From: Druceiella hillmani
Lineage: Eukaryota > Arthropoda > Insecta > Lepidoptera > Hepialidae
Direction: 5' to 3'
Length of the DNA: 64,000 nt
Assembly: GCA_039881145.1 (NCBI GenBank)
Contig: JAYKKI010000063.1
Span: 12,927,001 to 12,991,000 of the forward strand
The notes beneath the pieces are model-generated. The model made no database searches. It was not told the origin of the DNA and worked only from the letters and a program-made list of their open reading frames with translations. The translations under genes and the position numbers were made by a program. This document shows, piece after piece, positions 1 through 11,880 of this stretch. Positions within the stretch are counted from its first letter, which is position 1, and each line of letters begins with the position of its first letter.

Positions 1-456
1 TGGGTTTAGAAATCTGCTATGAAGGGTTGGAATACTGTTCCTTCTTAGTCGTGAGTGTTTAACACTGCCATCTCCTGATAGTTTAGTAGCCAGCACATTC
101 ACATGTTCAGATAGCTTGGTCTGGTATTTAAGACTTCTGGTGGCTATTTCCTGTTTCACAGTTGTTAGGATCAAATCTCGGAGTATGTATTTGTTACTTA
201 TACAGTTTGGGATTTGGAACATATATCTCAATGGAGTTAACAAAAACCTTTTATAATTTTTTTTTCTTGTTTTATACTTCAAATTTAATCCCAAAGTTGT
301 TAGATCTGTGTCCAAAGTAGTTTACCTTTATGAACTAGAGTGCCCCGAGAGTTTTAGTCTAATCTTTAGTTTGGTCTTATAGCAAAAACACGTTAAATTA
401 AGCAAATCTAATTCCACAAGATAGAAACTCTATTTTTTTATAATTTAATTTTCTAG
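1..456 (+). other. intron of prohormone-4, upstream of first visible exon
   Basis: AT-rich sequence ending in a polypyrimidine-like tract and the acceptor TTCTAG at 451-456. I see no signal-peptide exon and no IDLSRF-type peptide here, so the 5' exon(s) of the gene must lie before position 1. Confidence 0.75.
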
Positions 457-585
457 ATTACTGTCACCCGTATGAGCCATTCCGGTGTCCTGTGGATGGG
501 CACTGCATCTCGATCCAGTACCTTTGCGATGGTGCACCAGACTGCATGGACGGATACGATGAAGACTCCAAGCTTTGCACTGCAG
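457..585 (+). CDS. prohormone-4 (IDLSRF-like peptide precursor), LDL-receptor class A exon
   Basis: This internal exon encodes one LDL-receptor class A module. The translation begins [11 protein letters not shown], continues with [17 protein letters not shown] and ends [10 protein letters not shown]. It has six cysteines and the acidic C-terminal cluster (D..D..DED) that binds calcium in this fold. Sequence and order match the insect neuropeptide precursor known as prohormone-4, in which the signal peptide and the amidation-free IDLSRF peptide lie upstream and this module follows. The exon is bounded by TTCTAG before 457 and GT at 586-587. It begins with two bases of a split codon and ends with one base (G), which joins CT of the next exon to give Ala. 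It is a fragment because the gene start is outside the window. The product is expected to be secreted from neurosecretory cells; function beyond that is unknown. Confidence 0.94.
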
Positions 586-926
586 GTTGGTATTCGCGTT
601 TATATTATGCTAGTGAAGAGATATGTTAACCTGTCAACATTAACATAAATGAAATATTTCAACTAACTCGATTAAGTTAACATATTTAACTATTAATGCG
701 AATCGACCTCTCGGTCAAGAAAACGTGAGTGCGTGGAAAATTGGTTTCTCGTTTCAAACTTGGAAATTGAAAAGAAAAAAAGAAAAAAGGGAAGTTTTGT
801 GGAAATAACAGCGTTAGACAAATCGACTGACGTGCCGTTTATCAAAATTAGGCTATCCGCCTTGAATTTACAATTCACACAAACTCATCATTTGAATACA
901 ATTTGCTCCGGACAATCGTTATAGCG

Positions 927-1287
927 GACGATACAATTGAGCGACTGCTGGTTCATAACCTGGCGCAGCAACCGGCGGCCGCACAAAGGTCACGAGGAGG
1001 GATATAAGAGGAGGACGACAGTTCTTTATAAGTTCAGTTCGAATAATCGTTTCACTTAAATAGTTGGATATAGTTTAAGTTTGTAAATAGTTAAATATCA
1101 AATAAATAAAATGTCATACAGTCGACGCGGAGTATTAATCTGTAATCGACCCAGCGAGTTTTCTCTAGACTTCATAGACAACAGCTATAGACCTGGCGAA
1201 CTCTTCCTTCATTCCTTTAATCCAGCAAGAGCCAAGTATGGTGTTCAGACTATTAGTTCTTGTCGTCCCATATACTATTTTCATACA
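927..1287 (+). repeat. LTR-like dispersed repeat, copy 1
   Basis: This segment matches 29736-30125. The shared blocks are AACCGGCGGCCG followed by ACAAAGG, a TATA-like ATATAAGAG near 1000, CAGTTCG about 30-40 bases later, an AATAAA tract near 1102, CGACCCAGCGAG, and a right end around GTCGTCCC. A TATA box, a start region and a poly(A) signal in one repeat suggest a solo LTR of a retrotransposon. No gag or pol sequence flanks it. A 67-codon open frame from 1111 lies inside it but is not conserved in the second copy. The exact ends are uncertain. Confidence 0.6.
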
Positions 1288-1441
1288 TTTACCAATATTT
1301 ATAATTTAATTTAAATTTCTCTAAAAACTTGACTATGAGTCACTGGTAGGACTTTTAAACCAACTAAAGTAAAAAATTATTGGTCCCTGAATAGCTTCAT
1401 AGGTTTTAAGTTGTTTGGTCGATTTTCTGTTAGTTTAGCAT

Positions 1442-1460
1442 GTATATATACATATATACC

Positions 1461-1544
<84 letters not shown>
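1442..1544. repeat. (TA)n microsatellite
   Basis: Nearly pure alternating TA with a few GTA/CAT interruptions. Open frames across it (runs of Tyr-Ile) are artefacts. Confidence 0.97.
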
Positions 1545-1545
<1 letters not shown>

Positions 1546-2274
1546 CCAATATTTCCTATTAAAAATAAAAAAACACATTTTGGATCCTTCATTAAAACTG
1601 ATTGTCAAGGAAATCTACAAAATAAAGACACTTTGAGGTAAAATTCCAAAAAAATCATGTAAATTCTTTTTTGGTCATACTCATATTCAGTTTTGTGTCT
1701 TTTTCATTCTTATTTTCTGTAATATCGACATTTAATTTAGTGCTGGCATATATTCCACATAAATTAAACTCGAGATTGGTGTCTCTAATTTCTTAACGCG
1801 CTTCGTAAAACCGAAGATTCTTTTTAGGCCCTATATATTTTTTTATATATCTAAATATTTTTATTATTTACCCTGGAACAACTAATTTTATATAATTTAA
1901 AAATTTTGATTGAAACTTTTTTAAGTCTGCAAGGAATTAACTCTGGAATATCGATCAATTCAGAGTAATTAGTCCAATTTTAATAAACTTTATGTACATC
2001 GATTGCTTCAAAACAACTAGATCGATTTAATAGACACATTAATTACCCTGGTGTGGCAACACTGATTTTACTAAAACTTTTCTTAAGCATATTGATTACT
2101 TCGATGCAACTAAACTGGCTTGAATGGCATTTATCGATTTTCATTTAATGAATTGATTAACAGAATTCTGTACATGAATACTGTGAACGATTGGAATTAT
2201 ATATTATGTTTTTGAAAAGGCAGTGCAGTCTTCCTTCTCAACATATTTGTCTTTATGATATTATAATAGAAAGA

Positions 2275-2335
2275 TTTCTATAAAAATGAAATAGGTGTCC
2301 AAAACCTTTAAACATCTTTTTCATTTTTATAGAAA
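2275..2335. repeat. inverted repeat, 17-bp perfect arms
   Basis: TTTCTATAAAAATGAAA at 2275-2291 is followed by its reverse complement at 2319-2335, with a 27-base spacer. It could fold as a hairpin on either strand. Confidence 0.9.
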
Positions 2336-2382
2336 ACATTCTGTTATAGTATCGTTAGGATAAGTGCATTAGTAGGTGAATT

Positions 2383-2385
<3 letters not shown>

Positions 2386-2468
<83 letters not shown>

Positions 2469-2477
2469 AATATATAC
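2386..2477. repeat. (TA)n microsatellite
   Basis: About 90 bases of uninterrupted TA, ending in GTATATATAAATATATAC. Confidence 0.97.
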
Positions 2478-2496
2478 ATTTATTTTTTTAACTTAT

Positions 2497-2705
2497 TTAT
2501 TAACATGCCGCCCTGTGCGTGGTCATACCAGATAGGAGTTTGTTGAGCTTTTTTTTTGCAGATGGCCACCTGCAAATGACCAGCATTGCCTGCCAACTCG
2601 AGCACCTCAGTGGTCAATATTCCATGACGGTAGAGAAGTAAATGGGAGCTTCGGTACCGACGCGTTCGGTGTAGTTTCCCTTCCGGGGAGATTCTTCCTA
2701 GATTG
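2497..2705 (-). pseudogene. histone H2A pseudogene
   Basis: The - strand translation gives pieces of canonical histone H2A in order: RKGNYTERVG, then PIYFSTVMEY, then (after a frame slip) LTTEVLELAGNA, then GHLQVAI, then LNKLLSGMT and AQGGML. The order and spacing are those of the H2A histone fold. The copy is dead: a TGA follows VMEY, at least two frame changes are needed, and about 14 codons between LAGNA and HLQ (normally the DNKKTRIIPR segment) are missing. There is no N-terminal tail. It lies inside a prohormone-4 intron on the opposite strand. The source gene is not in this window. It could be a retrocopy or a fragment of an old duplicated histone unit. Confidence 0.85.
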
Positions 2706-4109
2706 TAACATTAAAAACGCATACAAAAATTTCATACGATTTACAACTCATGCTTCAAACATTGTAGATTTTTTGTTAAAGTAAAATTAATAAAAAAATA
2801 ATTATCTAAATGTATGACGTCCACTCGTAGCCCCGTACTGCGCTCGACTAAGTAAATTAGGCCAAATTTGTTGAGGTATTGAGTTAAGGGTTCATTTGAA
2901 GAAAAAAAAAGCTGCTTCGGATTTTTCTTTTTCATGCAGATCTACTTCGAATGCAAATATCGTTACTACACATATTATGAGAACCTTTATCCTTGCAAGA
3001 AAAAAATGTAAAATCGTAGAGGATTAAGATGCTAAATAAATACAATTCTGTTTACATTGAATTGAATTAATTAAACATTTCTGTTTACATTGAATACGCT
3101 TGACATGGTGTAAATGATTTATTTTGAAAAGTGATCGATAAGCAGGCGTAACGCAATTGTTCTGAATGTTACAAATAATAATATGCGGCCGCGGTCTTTT
3201 TGCGAAACTTTCATTCTTAACAACTCTATCAAACGTCACTTTTACACATTTTTGAAGATTTAGTACGCACAATAAAATTAGCACGAAAAGCTTCTACAAG
3301 TTAATTTTAAATAGTGCTAAGTAAATAAAGGTACTATTTGGAAACAAAAAGAAAAAATTTAGAAAACGCGAAATTTTTGGAGTATTTCCATTGTATTTGC
3401 CAGTCTCTAGAGAATATCCAATCCTTGAGGTAGTGTTTATGGAAATAAAAACGTTTTTATAATAAAAAATTCTTTATGGAAATAAAAAAATCCCATTTAA
3501 AAATATGAATTTATACGCAGCGCCGGCGTTCAAATCATTTGTGCTTAAAACATAGACACGACTGTACAAGATTGTTTTCTCTTTGACGACCGCCGTTTAC
3601 TTTCATTATTCTAGTTTCTGTGAACATAAGATTCAAAGACTTTTTTTGTAGAATAAATGTTTGCAGCTTTCTCCTGAACGGCGCTATTTCTATAAAAGTA
3701 ACCTTAATAACATTTTGCAATAAAATCAGAAATATTTTGCTAAATTGGTTCTCTTACATTTAAATAACTATTCATTTCAGAAGTTTGTCTAAACTCGGCT
3801 CAAGGTGAAACGCAAAAGCGACCTTAATAAGCAATAAGGCTGTTTGCCTCCTTTGATGTAGAAATTCTAGTTACATTTTGCCATTTAAAAATAACAACCC
3901 GTAGATTGGTTAATGGAAACTGGATGACTGTTCCAATTTCCATTATTATTTAGTTTACTTCAAAGAAAATCCGCCCAGAAAGTTATTAATAATCTGTCAT
4001 TAATGTTCATAACAAAACGTCTGTCATAAAAGATGTAACGTTTTGTCATTTTCTATTATTTATACGTAAAGAGAATACGTAAGTAGAATTTGTACCGGTT
4101 ATAGCTATT

Positions 4110-4255
4110 AGCTAAATATATATATTTATACGTAAAGGAATATATTTATACGTAAAGGAATTATTCATATGTTTATACGTAAAGGAATTATTATATTTAT
4201 ACGTATATATATTTATACGTAAAGGAATTATTATATTTATACGTAAAGGAATTTG
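4110..4255. repeat. degenerate tandem repeat of a TTTATACGTAAAGGAATTA unit
   Basis: About six copies of TATTTATACGTAAAGGAATT lie head to tail with small indels. The array is flanked on both sides by nearly the same block: GAATTTGTACCGGTTATA near 4087 and near 4250, each followed by a CTATTAVCTAAAT-like sequence. The repeat therefore looks like expansion inside a duplicated segment. Confidence 0.85.
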
Positions 4256-4802
4256 TACCGGTTATAACTATTAACTAAATTGATCAATTACATTGATCAA
4301 TAAAAACATAATAATTTTTTTCCTGCTTCCCACGTTTGGCTTAGCAAAGTCGCATTAAATCAATTATCGAAGTAATATATGAGTCTCACTTTTCTAGAGT
4401 TCTTTTATATGGGCAAGATGGGTCTATTTTTCTATCAGCTCGGAGAATTTCCTAAATTGGTAAATCTATATTTGACTTATTGTTAGTTATAGAATCAACA
4501 ACCTGTATATAATACATAATATATATGATTAGAATCTCTAAGGCATTTTTGATTTTAAAATCGAAATCATCTTACAGAAGAAGGAAAACATTTTATGATT
4601 TCACAAAATCACCTGTTTTAACGGATATTTACTAGTCGTAAACTCTTTTCCCGCGTCTAACTCTAAATTCACTATTCAGAAATATTCATAAAGATCAGCA
4701 TCTTAAACTTATTAACTTTGTTATTTAATAATTTGTTATTATGATTAAATTTGTCAACTTTGTTATTATTAATTTGTTATTATGAATTCTGAGACTTTAG
4801 AC

Positions 4803-5029
4803 AAATAGATGACATTATACAGGTGTAACAAAAACGTATTTATTATTCAAACAGGTGATTTTGTGCATTTATAAAAATGTTACGGAACTATACAATACCT
4901 TTCAAATGTTTCTTGAAAATTTAGTTTTTTTACAGAAACATGCTTTAAATATATTCACTTTGATGCACAAAGTCACCTGTACAAATAATAGACATGTCCT
5001 AAAACACATCTATATAATGCCATCTATTT
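4803..5029. mobile_element. MITE with ~65-bp terminal inverted repeats
   Basis: The left end starts AAATAGATGACATTATA and continues through CAGGTGATTTTGTGCAT. The right end is its reverse complement (ATGCACAAAGTCACCTG ... TATAATGCCATCTATTT). There is no coding capacity. A related unit follows immediately. Confidence 0.75.
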
Positions 5030-5034
5030 TCTAA

Positions 5035-5441
5035 AAATAGATAGCATTATATAAATGTATCAAAAAACGGATGTATTCAACAGGTGATTCTGTGCATCAA
5101 ACTGAATAGAATGTAGTATGGAACTAAATGTATGAAAATTCCCAATCGTTTCTGAAAAAATAATTATAGAAATTGCAAAAAAATTACCTTTTTTAACAGT
5201 TGCACGCTTCAGACATACTCAGTTTGGCGCATAGAATCGCCTGATGTATACTTCTTTGTTAAATGATGTAAACAACTTAAACTTGTTTATCATTCATCAA
5301 ATTTAATAAAAAATGTTAAGGAACTATATAATAATTTTCAAACGTTTCTGAAAAATTGCGATTTTTTTAATTTGATCCACCGGATCACTTGTGGAAGTAA
5401 TAGACATTTCCTTCATTACACGTATATAACGCTACCTATTT
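5035..5441. mobile_element. second, rearranged copy of the same MITE
   Basis: It begins AAATAGATAGCATTATATAAA with CAGGTGATTCTGTGCATC inside, and ends TATATAACGCTACCTATTT, the reverse complement of the family end. It is longer than the first copy and has an internal CGCCTGATG block, so it is probably two fused or nested units. Another partial end follows at about 5450. Confidence 0.6.
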
Positions 5442-5810
5442 TTCTGACAAAAGGTGGCTCTAAATCGATGTAACGAAAAGAGAAGATAACGATAACCAAA
5501 TTTGCAATTGCACATGTCGCACTGTTATTGTACGCTTTATTATCGATTAGAGAGAGAGCCTCGAGTTTTGACGATAGAAATAATTATAATTCGAGTAATT
5601 TTACAAATAATCAACTTTTAATATAGCCTTTTGGAAAGAGAAGATCTACCTTCTTAACATGAAGCCATTTTTTAAATATTTATTGTCATATGTATTTTAA
5701 ATATTTATTATTATTTTAAATATATATTAAACGTTTTAAATAGATATAATAGTACGTATGTAAGTATGAGGGCACACTACAGATCGCAATTCTGAACCAA
5801 TTTTGCACAT

Positions 5811-5850
5811 CAAATCCACAATCGTATGCAAACTTGGCAACTTATCATAT
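5811..5850 (+). repeat. 40-bp dispersed repeat, copy 1
   Basis: CAAATCCACAATCG and TGGCAACTTATCATATT occur here and at 8280-8319 in the same order and orientation, with three substitutions. The element it comes from is not recognised. Confidence 0.75.
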
Positions 5851-6164
5851 TTCGATTTTGCACGACTTTCACAATGATTAGTCAAATAGTTTAATTTTTA
5901 CAAATAATTTTCTACAAAAACTCCCTTTTTTCGTACTCGGAGAATGTCCCCAACATTCGTATTGTGCAGATCTTCTTGCTCATTAACTTGTTTTCTTTTA
6001 AACTTAATTTTTTCTAATTGTTTCACATAGTTTAATTAATTTTTAATAAAAATACAAAGGATGTACACTTTTGGTTTTATAAACGAATTTTACACCTAAA
6101 TATATCTTGATAGCCGTTATAACTTTACAACTATTATAATTATATTATTACCAATATAAATAAT

Positions 6165-6234
6165 AAAAATAGAGGTTTTTCTTAAAAAATGTAACGAAAG
6201 ATCGTTACATTTTTGAAGAAAAACCTCTATTTTT
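6165..6234. repeat. hairpin-forming inverted repeat, 32-bp arms
   Basis: Arms at 6165-6196 and 6203-6234 are complementary with one mismatch and are separated by only six bases (AAAGAT). The arms include AATAGAGGTTTTTCTT and ATGTAACG. Confidence 0.95.
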
Positions 6235-6416
6235 GCAATGCGATATGCGAATATGTAGCACAATGATTTTGATATAAAAAATTGATCAAACTTTCATGCA
6301 TATTACTTTTTATTGATTTTATACATTTATTTCAATAAAATCGGCTTTATACAACTCATCCCTCGCCAAAATTGCTAAAGAGGGCCAAAATTAGAGGATT
6401 CATTCCAAACAATTGT

Positions 6417-6605
6417 GTCGTCACCGCGGTGTGTTGGGTTGACCGCAAGACATACGGCCGTTGAGTGCGCGAAGCACCGCAGGAACCGGGTTCTATTCCC
6501 GGCCGCTCATCAATCGGGACTGGAGAAGTCCAACCTTTCGAGGCTCTGGCAACCATTTTTCCATATGAGATCTTCTTCATCTCATGTGGACACAACAACA
6601 ACAAA
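6417..6605 (+). mobile_element. tRNA-derived SINE, tail type A
   Basis: The head resembles a tRNA promoter: an A-box-like region in TTGGGTTGACCGCAAG and a B box GGTTCTATTCC (one change from GGTTCGANTCC). A tail follows with AGGCTCTGGCAACCAT, CATATGAGATCTTCTTC, and a simple ACAACAACA end. AATTGT flanks it at 6411-6416 and 6606-6611, a plausible short target duplication. Related copies start at 19605, 22511 and 37243. Confidence 0.85.
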
Positions 6606-7446
6606 AATTGTATTTTAATTTGAAATGCAAAAGAACGGCATAAAATGCGCATTTTATCTTCTTTAATTTGGTGAAAAAACAACTTTCATTGACGCGATAG
6701 CAAAAGAGAAAATGAAAAAGATTTTTCAAAAAAATTTCAATTTAGTAGACCGCGGCGAAACCGCATTTTGCGTTCACTTCATTCTGCCCACAGCTGCACT
6801 GAAAAGCGCTCGTTAACGGTCGTCCCGGACGCTTTTCATCTCGCATTTCGAAAAAAATATTTTCACTTTAGTTACAATATAATGTAAGTGTTCAAGATAA
6901 TATGCATAGACTACAAATTTGTTTCACACTATCACTACGCGAGTATTATTAGTGAGTTTACGACTAGTAAATATCCATTCTCGAGTAGCGAAATTTTGTA
7001 AATAAGTCCTTGAATGATAAACATTTTATTTCAACTCTAGTGGTCCATAAGTTATAGGTAACACAAAAGTAAGTTTTTTAGTTATAAATTCCTCAATGGT
7101 GTCAGAAAAATATAAGTAAATCTTGGCTTAAATCACATCATTTAGATAAAAAATATACTTTTACTATGAAAAAGTATTCGTGGCTTGAAATAATGCACAA
7201 AGTAGAGAACCCTCGTAAAACGAGTACCATTCGCTCGAAAGTAACGTATTCCGTATTATTACTTGCTCATCTATTTAAGTACTTAGTCACATCATAGTCA
7301 AAACAAAATATATGAAAATCAAATTGTCTTAGTTTTCATTTTGATTTTCGAATTCGTTTAAAACTATCATATCAATAATAACGTTATCGACTGATTTTTT
7401 GACCTAATTTATTTGATTATATGACAAATTTTCTTATGCAATTTAG

Positions 7447-7599
7447 CTAAGCGACCACCTGTAGAAGAGACCGCTTCGTTCCTGCAGTCCCTGCTGGCGT
7501 CTCACGGGCCCAACTATCTGGAGAAGTTATTTGGAAGCAAAGCCCGCGATGCGCTCTCCCCACTCGGAGGAGTCGAGAAAGTCGCCATTGCACTCTCTG
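7447..7599 (+). CDS. prohormone-4, middle conserved exon
   Basis: The exon starts after ATTTAG and, with G from the previous exon, reads AKRPPVEETASFLQSLL, continues ASHGPNYLEKLFG and ends with GGVEKVAIALS. KR near its start is a typical dibasic convertase site, so processing just after the LDL-A module is likely. The donor is G|GTAAGA at 7599/7600. The phase (one base left over) fits the next exon, whose AA completes a Glu codon. The amino-acid sequence is very close to the corresponding part of known insect prohormone-4 precursors. No frame breaks are seen. Confidence 0.95.
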
Positions 7600-8018
7600 G
7601 TAAGAGCATTCTTCATAATATACCTCTCACTCTTGAATTCTCTCTCTCTTTCTCTCTATATCTTTCTCACCTCTTTTTCGAAAACTTCTTTTTCCTTTTT
7701 AAATTTTTAAAACATTTCTAACTTCATATCGGTTTTTGTCAGTTGATTTGCACAATGTTCATTCATCAGTAAGCATGTAAGGGAACCATCGATATAAGGA
7801 AAAAGTTGCAAATTCCCTCGAATATTTATTTATCTCTTCTTCCGTTGTAAGAATAGGATTTATTACAATTAATTATAAGCAGAGTTGCAGTTTTTTTCTA
7901 TAAAATTATTTTGGAAAAAAAATCAATCGGTGCACTAACAACCATTTGCCACATTGCATTAACTTCGAAGATGGTTCAATTAATCTTCGTTATTAGTACT
8001 AAAAACCACTTTAAATAA

Positions 8019-8136
<118 letters not shown>

Positions 8137-8279
8137 TTATTCTTTTCAATATAATTCCCATTAAGTATTACATCGATCAATTAATGTTTGCAAATTTTGC
8201 CTCCTTTATTGAATTATCGTCAGAAACAGTAAAATTTCAAAATGTCGGGTTTGACTATATGGCCAGTGACCAACTTTTT

Positions 8280-8319
8280 CAAATCCACAATCGCATGCAG
8301 ACCTGGCAACTTATCATAT
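8280..8319 (+). repeat. 40-bp dispersed repeat, copy 2
   Basis: Direct copy of 5811-5850 with three substitutions (see there). Confidence 0.75.
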
Positions 8320-8596
8320 TAAACCACTTCATAGTCGTGAAGAAGAAAGAATACCTTTTACCAATTTCCCAAATAGCTTTTCTTTAATTACATCTTTTAG
8401 TGGCAACTAATAAAGGCGTATTACTCTTCGGTAATAATGACTGACATTCTCTTATATTCAATCAATAATATCCCATGAAAACATAGTCATAGCCTTTCTG
8501 GCAAATACTTTTTTAGATGGTCTGTTCTTGAATCAATTGCTGTTTGTTTTCTAAGTCATACTGTTATATCATATTATTTTTACAACCCTTCAAGAT

Positions 8597-11500
8597 AGTG
8601 GCGGTCTTAGGGGATGGCGAACGGGGCAATCGCCCGGGGCTTCGCTCTTGCAGGAGCCTCGCGCAACAACCCAAGCAAATTTTAAAAAATGTAGATTTTT
8701 TAACTATATTTTTTTTATTCAAAATTGTTTACCTTGATCCTTAATTATTTATTCAAGTTATAACATAGCGGTAAATTTAAATAAAGTCAGTTAACTAATT
8801 CATTCATTCAAAACATAATTGAATAAAACATTATGTAGTACTTGAATATCGCGCCTCGAAACACTTGAAGATCGGTTTTTTAATCGCGTAATACTCGGGT
8901 CAGCTCGGCGCACTCGGGTCGGGAGTCGGGACATAATATTCTGCTCCTCTATCGCTCGGGGAATCCCCGCGTTTCATTTCGTTTGTCAGCTCTTGTCACT
9001 TTGAAATTATTTTGCTTGCAATATGAGTTACAAAGTCGTCACTGTAACGTACAAATCTTTTAATTTTATTGAATATTACGTTCTTTATACTATTTAAAGT
9101 ATAAATTATAGTATTTGAAGTATTGAGTAAGTTGAAAAAGTGTAAAAAACTGTGTGGACACTTAAAAATTGTTTTTGACTGTTTGTGAGAAACAAAACAA
9201 GATTTACGAAATGACTTCGCGTGATCGTGATGCCGGTAGAAAATTTGAGACAGGCAGTTCAAAAAGGAAACGAACTATCAATAGAAAGCAGGAACAAGAA
9301 AATCTACGTGGATCTTTATATAAATATATAAAAAGTGATGATCAAGAAACCTCTACAAAACATTTATTGACCGAAAGTGACTCTAATCCTGATTCAGCTG
9401 AAAACATTCCTTCCACATCATCATGGGTGTCGCCGCCGTCATCAAGTAGAAAGAGCGAAGATGATAATGAATTAACTACATCATTGTCCTTTAGGTCACC
9501 GGTGCCGCCCTCAAGGATATCCAGACAAGAACACGAATCTGAGTCGGAGTCTATGTCTACACCTATGACTGATGTAATGGAAAATCTGAATCCTCAAAAT
9601 GACCCCGGTTTGTGGCCCATAACAATTACTGATATAGACCGAACTGAGATTGTATTAAAAGGTCCAATCCGGGTTAAAATTGATTTATTTCCCGTAAATG
9701 ACAATTGACGGCGATTCAGCGAATATCATTATAATAAGATATTAGTTAACGGTGAAAAGCTTGACAGGCGCTGGATGATTTATTCACAAACAAAGGATGC
9801 CGTTTACTGCTTTCCGTGTCGATTACTCGGGCTAGAAAATACAAAGATTGGATCAAGTGAAGGAGTGTGTGATTGGAAACACTTGGGTGATTACCTAAAG
9901 CCTCATGAATCGACTCGAAAGCACAAAGATTGTATGTTGAAATGGATTAATTTAGAGAATGGTTTAAAAAGCTGTTCCACTATTGACTCCTTGGCCCAGT
10001 CACAAATTGAACAAGAAAGGCAACGTTGGAGAGATATTTTAGAACGATTGCTCTCAATTGTAAATTTTTTAGCATCTCACAATTTGGCCTTCAGGGATCA
10101 TAGAGAGAAATTAATATCTGACTCGGATTCGAGTGAGACAAGCGGCAACTTTATAGATTTAGTAAAGTTAATAGCCCGATTCGATCCCGTGCTAAGACTT
10201 CACCTAAAACAAGTAAAGAATAAGACGATTAATGGCCACTGCCACTATATCGGAAAACATATTCAAAATGAGCTCATACAATTAATGGCAAGTCACGTAA
10301 TTGTTGAAAAAATAATAAATAATAAATAATAAATATTACTCGATTATTCTTGATTGTACTCGTGACGTTTCTCGTGTTGAACAGCTTTCAATTATTATAA
10401 GATTTTTCAATACAAATACAGCTGAAATTGAAGAACATTTTATTGGTTTCTTAGCCGTCGAACAAACCACAGCTGAGAGTTTTTTAATTATATAATCACA
10501 GAATTAGAGCAGCTAGGAATATAATTGCAAAACTGCAGAGGCCAAGGATATGATAATGGTGCCAATATGCGTGGTGAAAAAAGTGGTGTCCAAAAACGTA
10601 TTCTTGAAATTAATCCACTTGCTTATTTTTTACCTTGTGGGAGTCATAACTGGAATCTCATCCTAGGAGATGCAGCGTCATCTTGTGTCCAAGCAAAATC
10701 TTTTTTTGGATTGCTACAAAGGTTATACACTCTGTTTGCCTGCTCAAGTCAGAGGTGGGCTATTTTAAATACTCATGTGAAATCGTTATCGCTAAAACCA
10801 CTTTCTGAAACTTAATGGGAGTGCAGGGTAGCATCAGTGAAGGCCCTTAAATACAAACTAAGCGATATATGTGATGCTTTAAAGGATTTAGCAGAAAATA
10901 CAACAGATTGTCAGTTGGTCAACGAATGCCATTCTATAGAAAAGGAATTAACTACCTACGAGTTTGTAGTTTCACTTGTCATATGGTATGACATTCTTAA
11001 AGATAAATGAGAAAAGAACAAGATAAATGTTATAAGTAAAATGTGGCAAAGTGAAAACATGCACTTAGATGTGGCTATACAACACCTAGACGCATTCATA
11101 AATTGGCTAGATATTTATCGAAGAAACGGCTTTCAGTCATCCCTTGTAACAACGAGAGAAATAGCCGAGGAAAATGATATTGACAGACGGTTCAAAGAAG
11201 TCAGAAGACGACGTAATAAAAAAAGGCATTTTGATTATGAAGGGGAAGATGAAGATGCGGAAGTAATTTTGAAAATAAACTATTTTTATGTCATTATTGA
11301 CAATATGCGCGCAAGCTGCCATCCTAGGTTTGAGGCACTTAAACATCATGAGAGCATATTTGGTTTCATGTATAATATAAAAAGATTAAAGAATAACAAA
11401 TATCTATGACAGTAGGAGAATCATGTGATATTGATGGACATGAGTTGTACGAAGAACTGAATATGTTCATCCGTGTGTATGAAGGAAACGACGACATTAT

Positions 11501-11880
11501 CTCGGTGCTGAAATACCTAATAGAAAAAAAATTAACTGAAGTTTACATCACTATCGAAATAGTCCTGAGAATTATTGCCACCACACCTGTTACAGTTGCG
11601 TCTGCTGAAAGGAGTTTTTCGAGACTCAAAATTAATAAAACGTATTTAAGAAATTCAATGAGTCAAGATCGGCTTTCAGCCCTTGCTATTCTATCAATAG
11701 AAAATTACGTAGCTCATTCCTTAGATTATTGTGATTTAATTAAAGATTTTAGTCTTAAGAAAAGCCGAAAACATCAATTTTAAAATTTATCATCTCTCTA
11801 TTTGTTCAATGTAAATCATTAATAAATGTAAAATATTTGTAAACTAAAATTTTATTTATTTGTATAACTACAGCATTTCT
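8597..11880 (+). mobile_element. decayed hAT transposon of the ZMYM1/TTF type
   Basis: The left end near 8597 has GTGGCGGTCTTAGGGG followed by GGGCAATCGCCCGGGGC, the GC-rich palindromic terminus typical of this hAT group. The interior encodes broken transposase (next entry). I cannot find a matching inverted right end; the element either ends near 11880 or is truncated there. It lies in the sense orientation in a prohormone-4 intron. Confidence 0.75.
9211..11780 (+). pseudogene. hAT transposase pseudogene (zinc finger MYM-type protein 1-like)
   Basis: The transposase can be followed in order through five open segments: 9211-9705, 9775-10329, 10525-10815, 11041-11409 and 11406-11780. The first has a basic, Ser-rich N-terminus and a stretch ending PIRVKIDLFPVN. 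The second has a TTF-type zinc-finger region with CFPCRLLG and HESTRKHKDC. The third shows QGYDNGANMRG and CGSHNWNLILGDAA, from the RNase H-like catalytic part. The last carries the hAT dimerisation block, ATTPVTVASAERSFSRLK followed by NSMSQDRLSALAILSIE. Internal stops (for example TGA after LFPVND) and frame shifts separate the segments, so no complete protein can be made. Family: ZMYM1-like / DUF4371-hATC. Confidence 0.85.

Larger units (their letters stand above)
586..7446 (+). other. intron of prohormone-4 (6.9 kb)
   Basis: GT at 586-587 and ATTTAG at 7441-7446 bound the intron. It hosts the repeats and pseudogenes listed separately. The stretches 2710-4080, 5480-6160 and 6610-7440 show AT-rich sequence with no gene I can support; 6740-6850 is a locally GC-richer patch I do not recognise. 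Confidence 0.85.

Noticed and set aside
1111..1314. 67-codon + strand frame with an ATG after an AATAAATAAA tract
   Set aside because: It lies inside a dispersed LTR-like repeat and is not conserved in the second copy at 29.9 kb.
1377..1641. Open frames of repeated Tyr-Ile on both strands over (TA)n tracts (also at 7976-8180 and 28696-28983)
   Set aside because: Alternating TA contains no stop in two frames, so these are composition artefacts.
4110..4255. Regular short repeats considered as a CRISPR-like array (likewise 23250-23565 and 43768-44208)
   Set aside because: Linkers are not unique spacers but part of the repeating unit, and the genome is eukaryotic. They are minisatellites.
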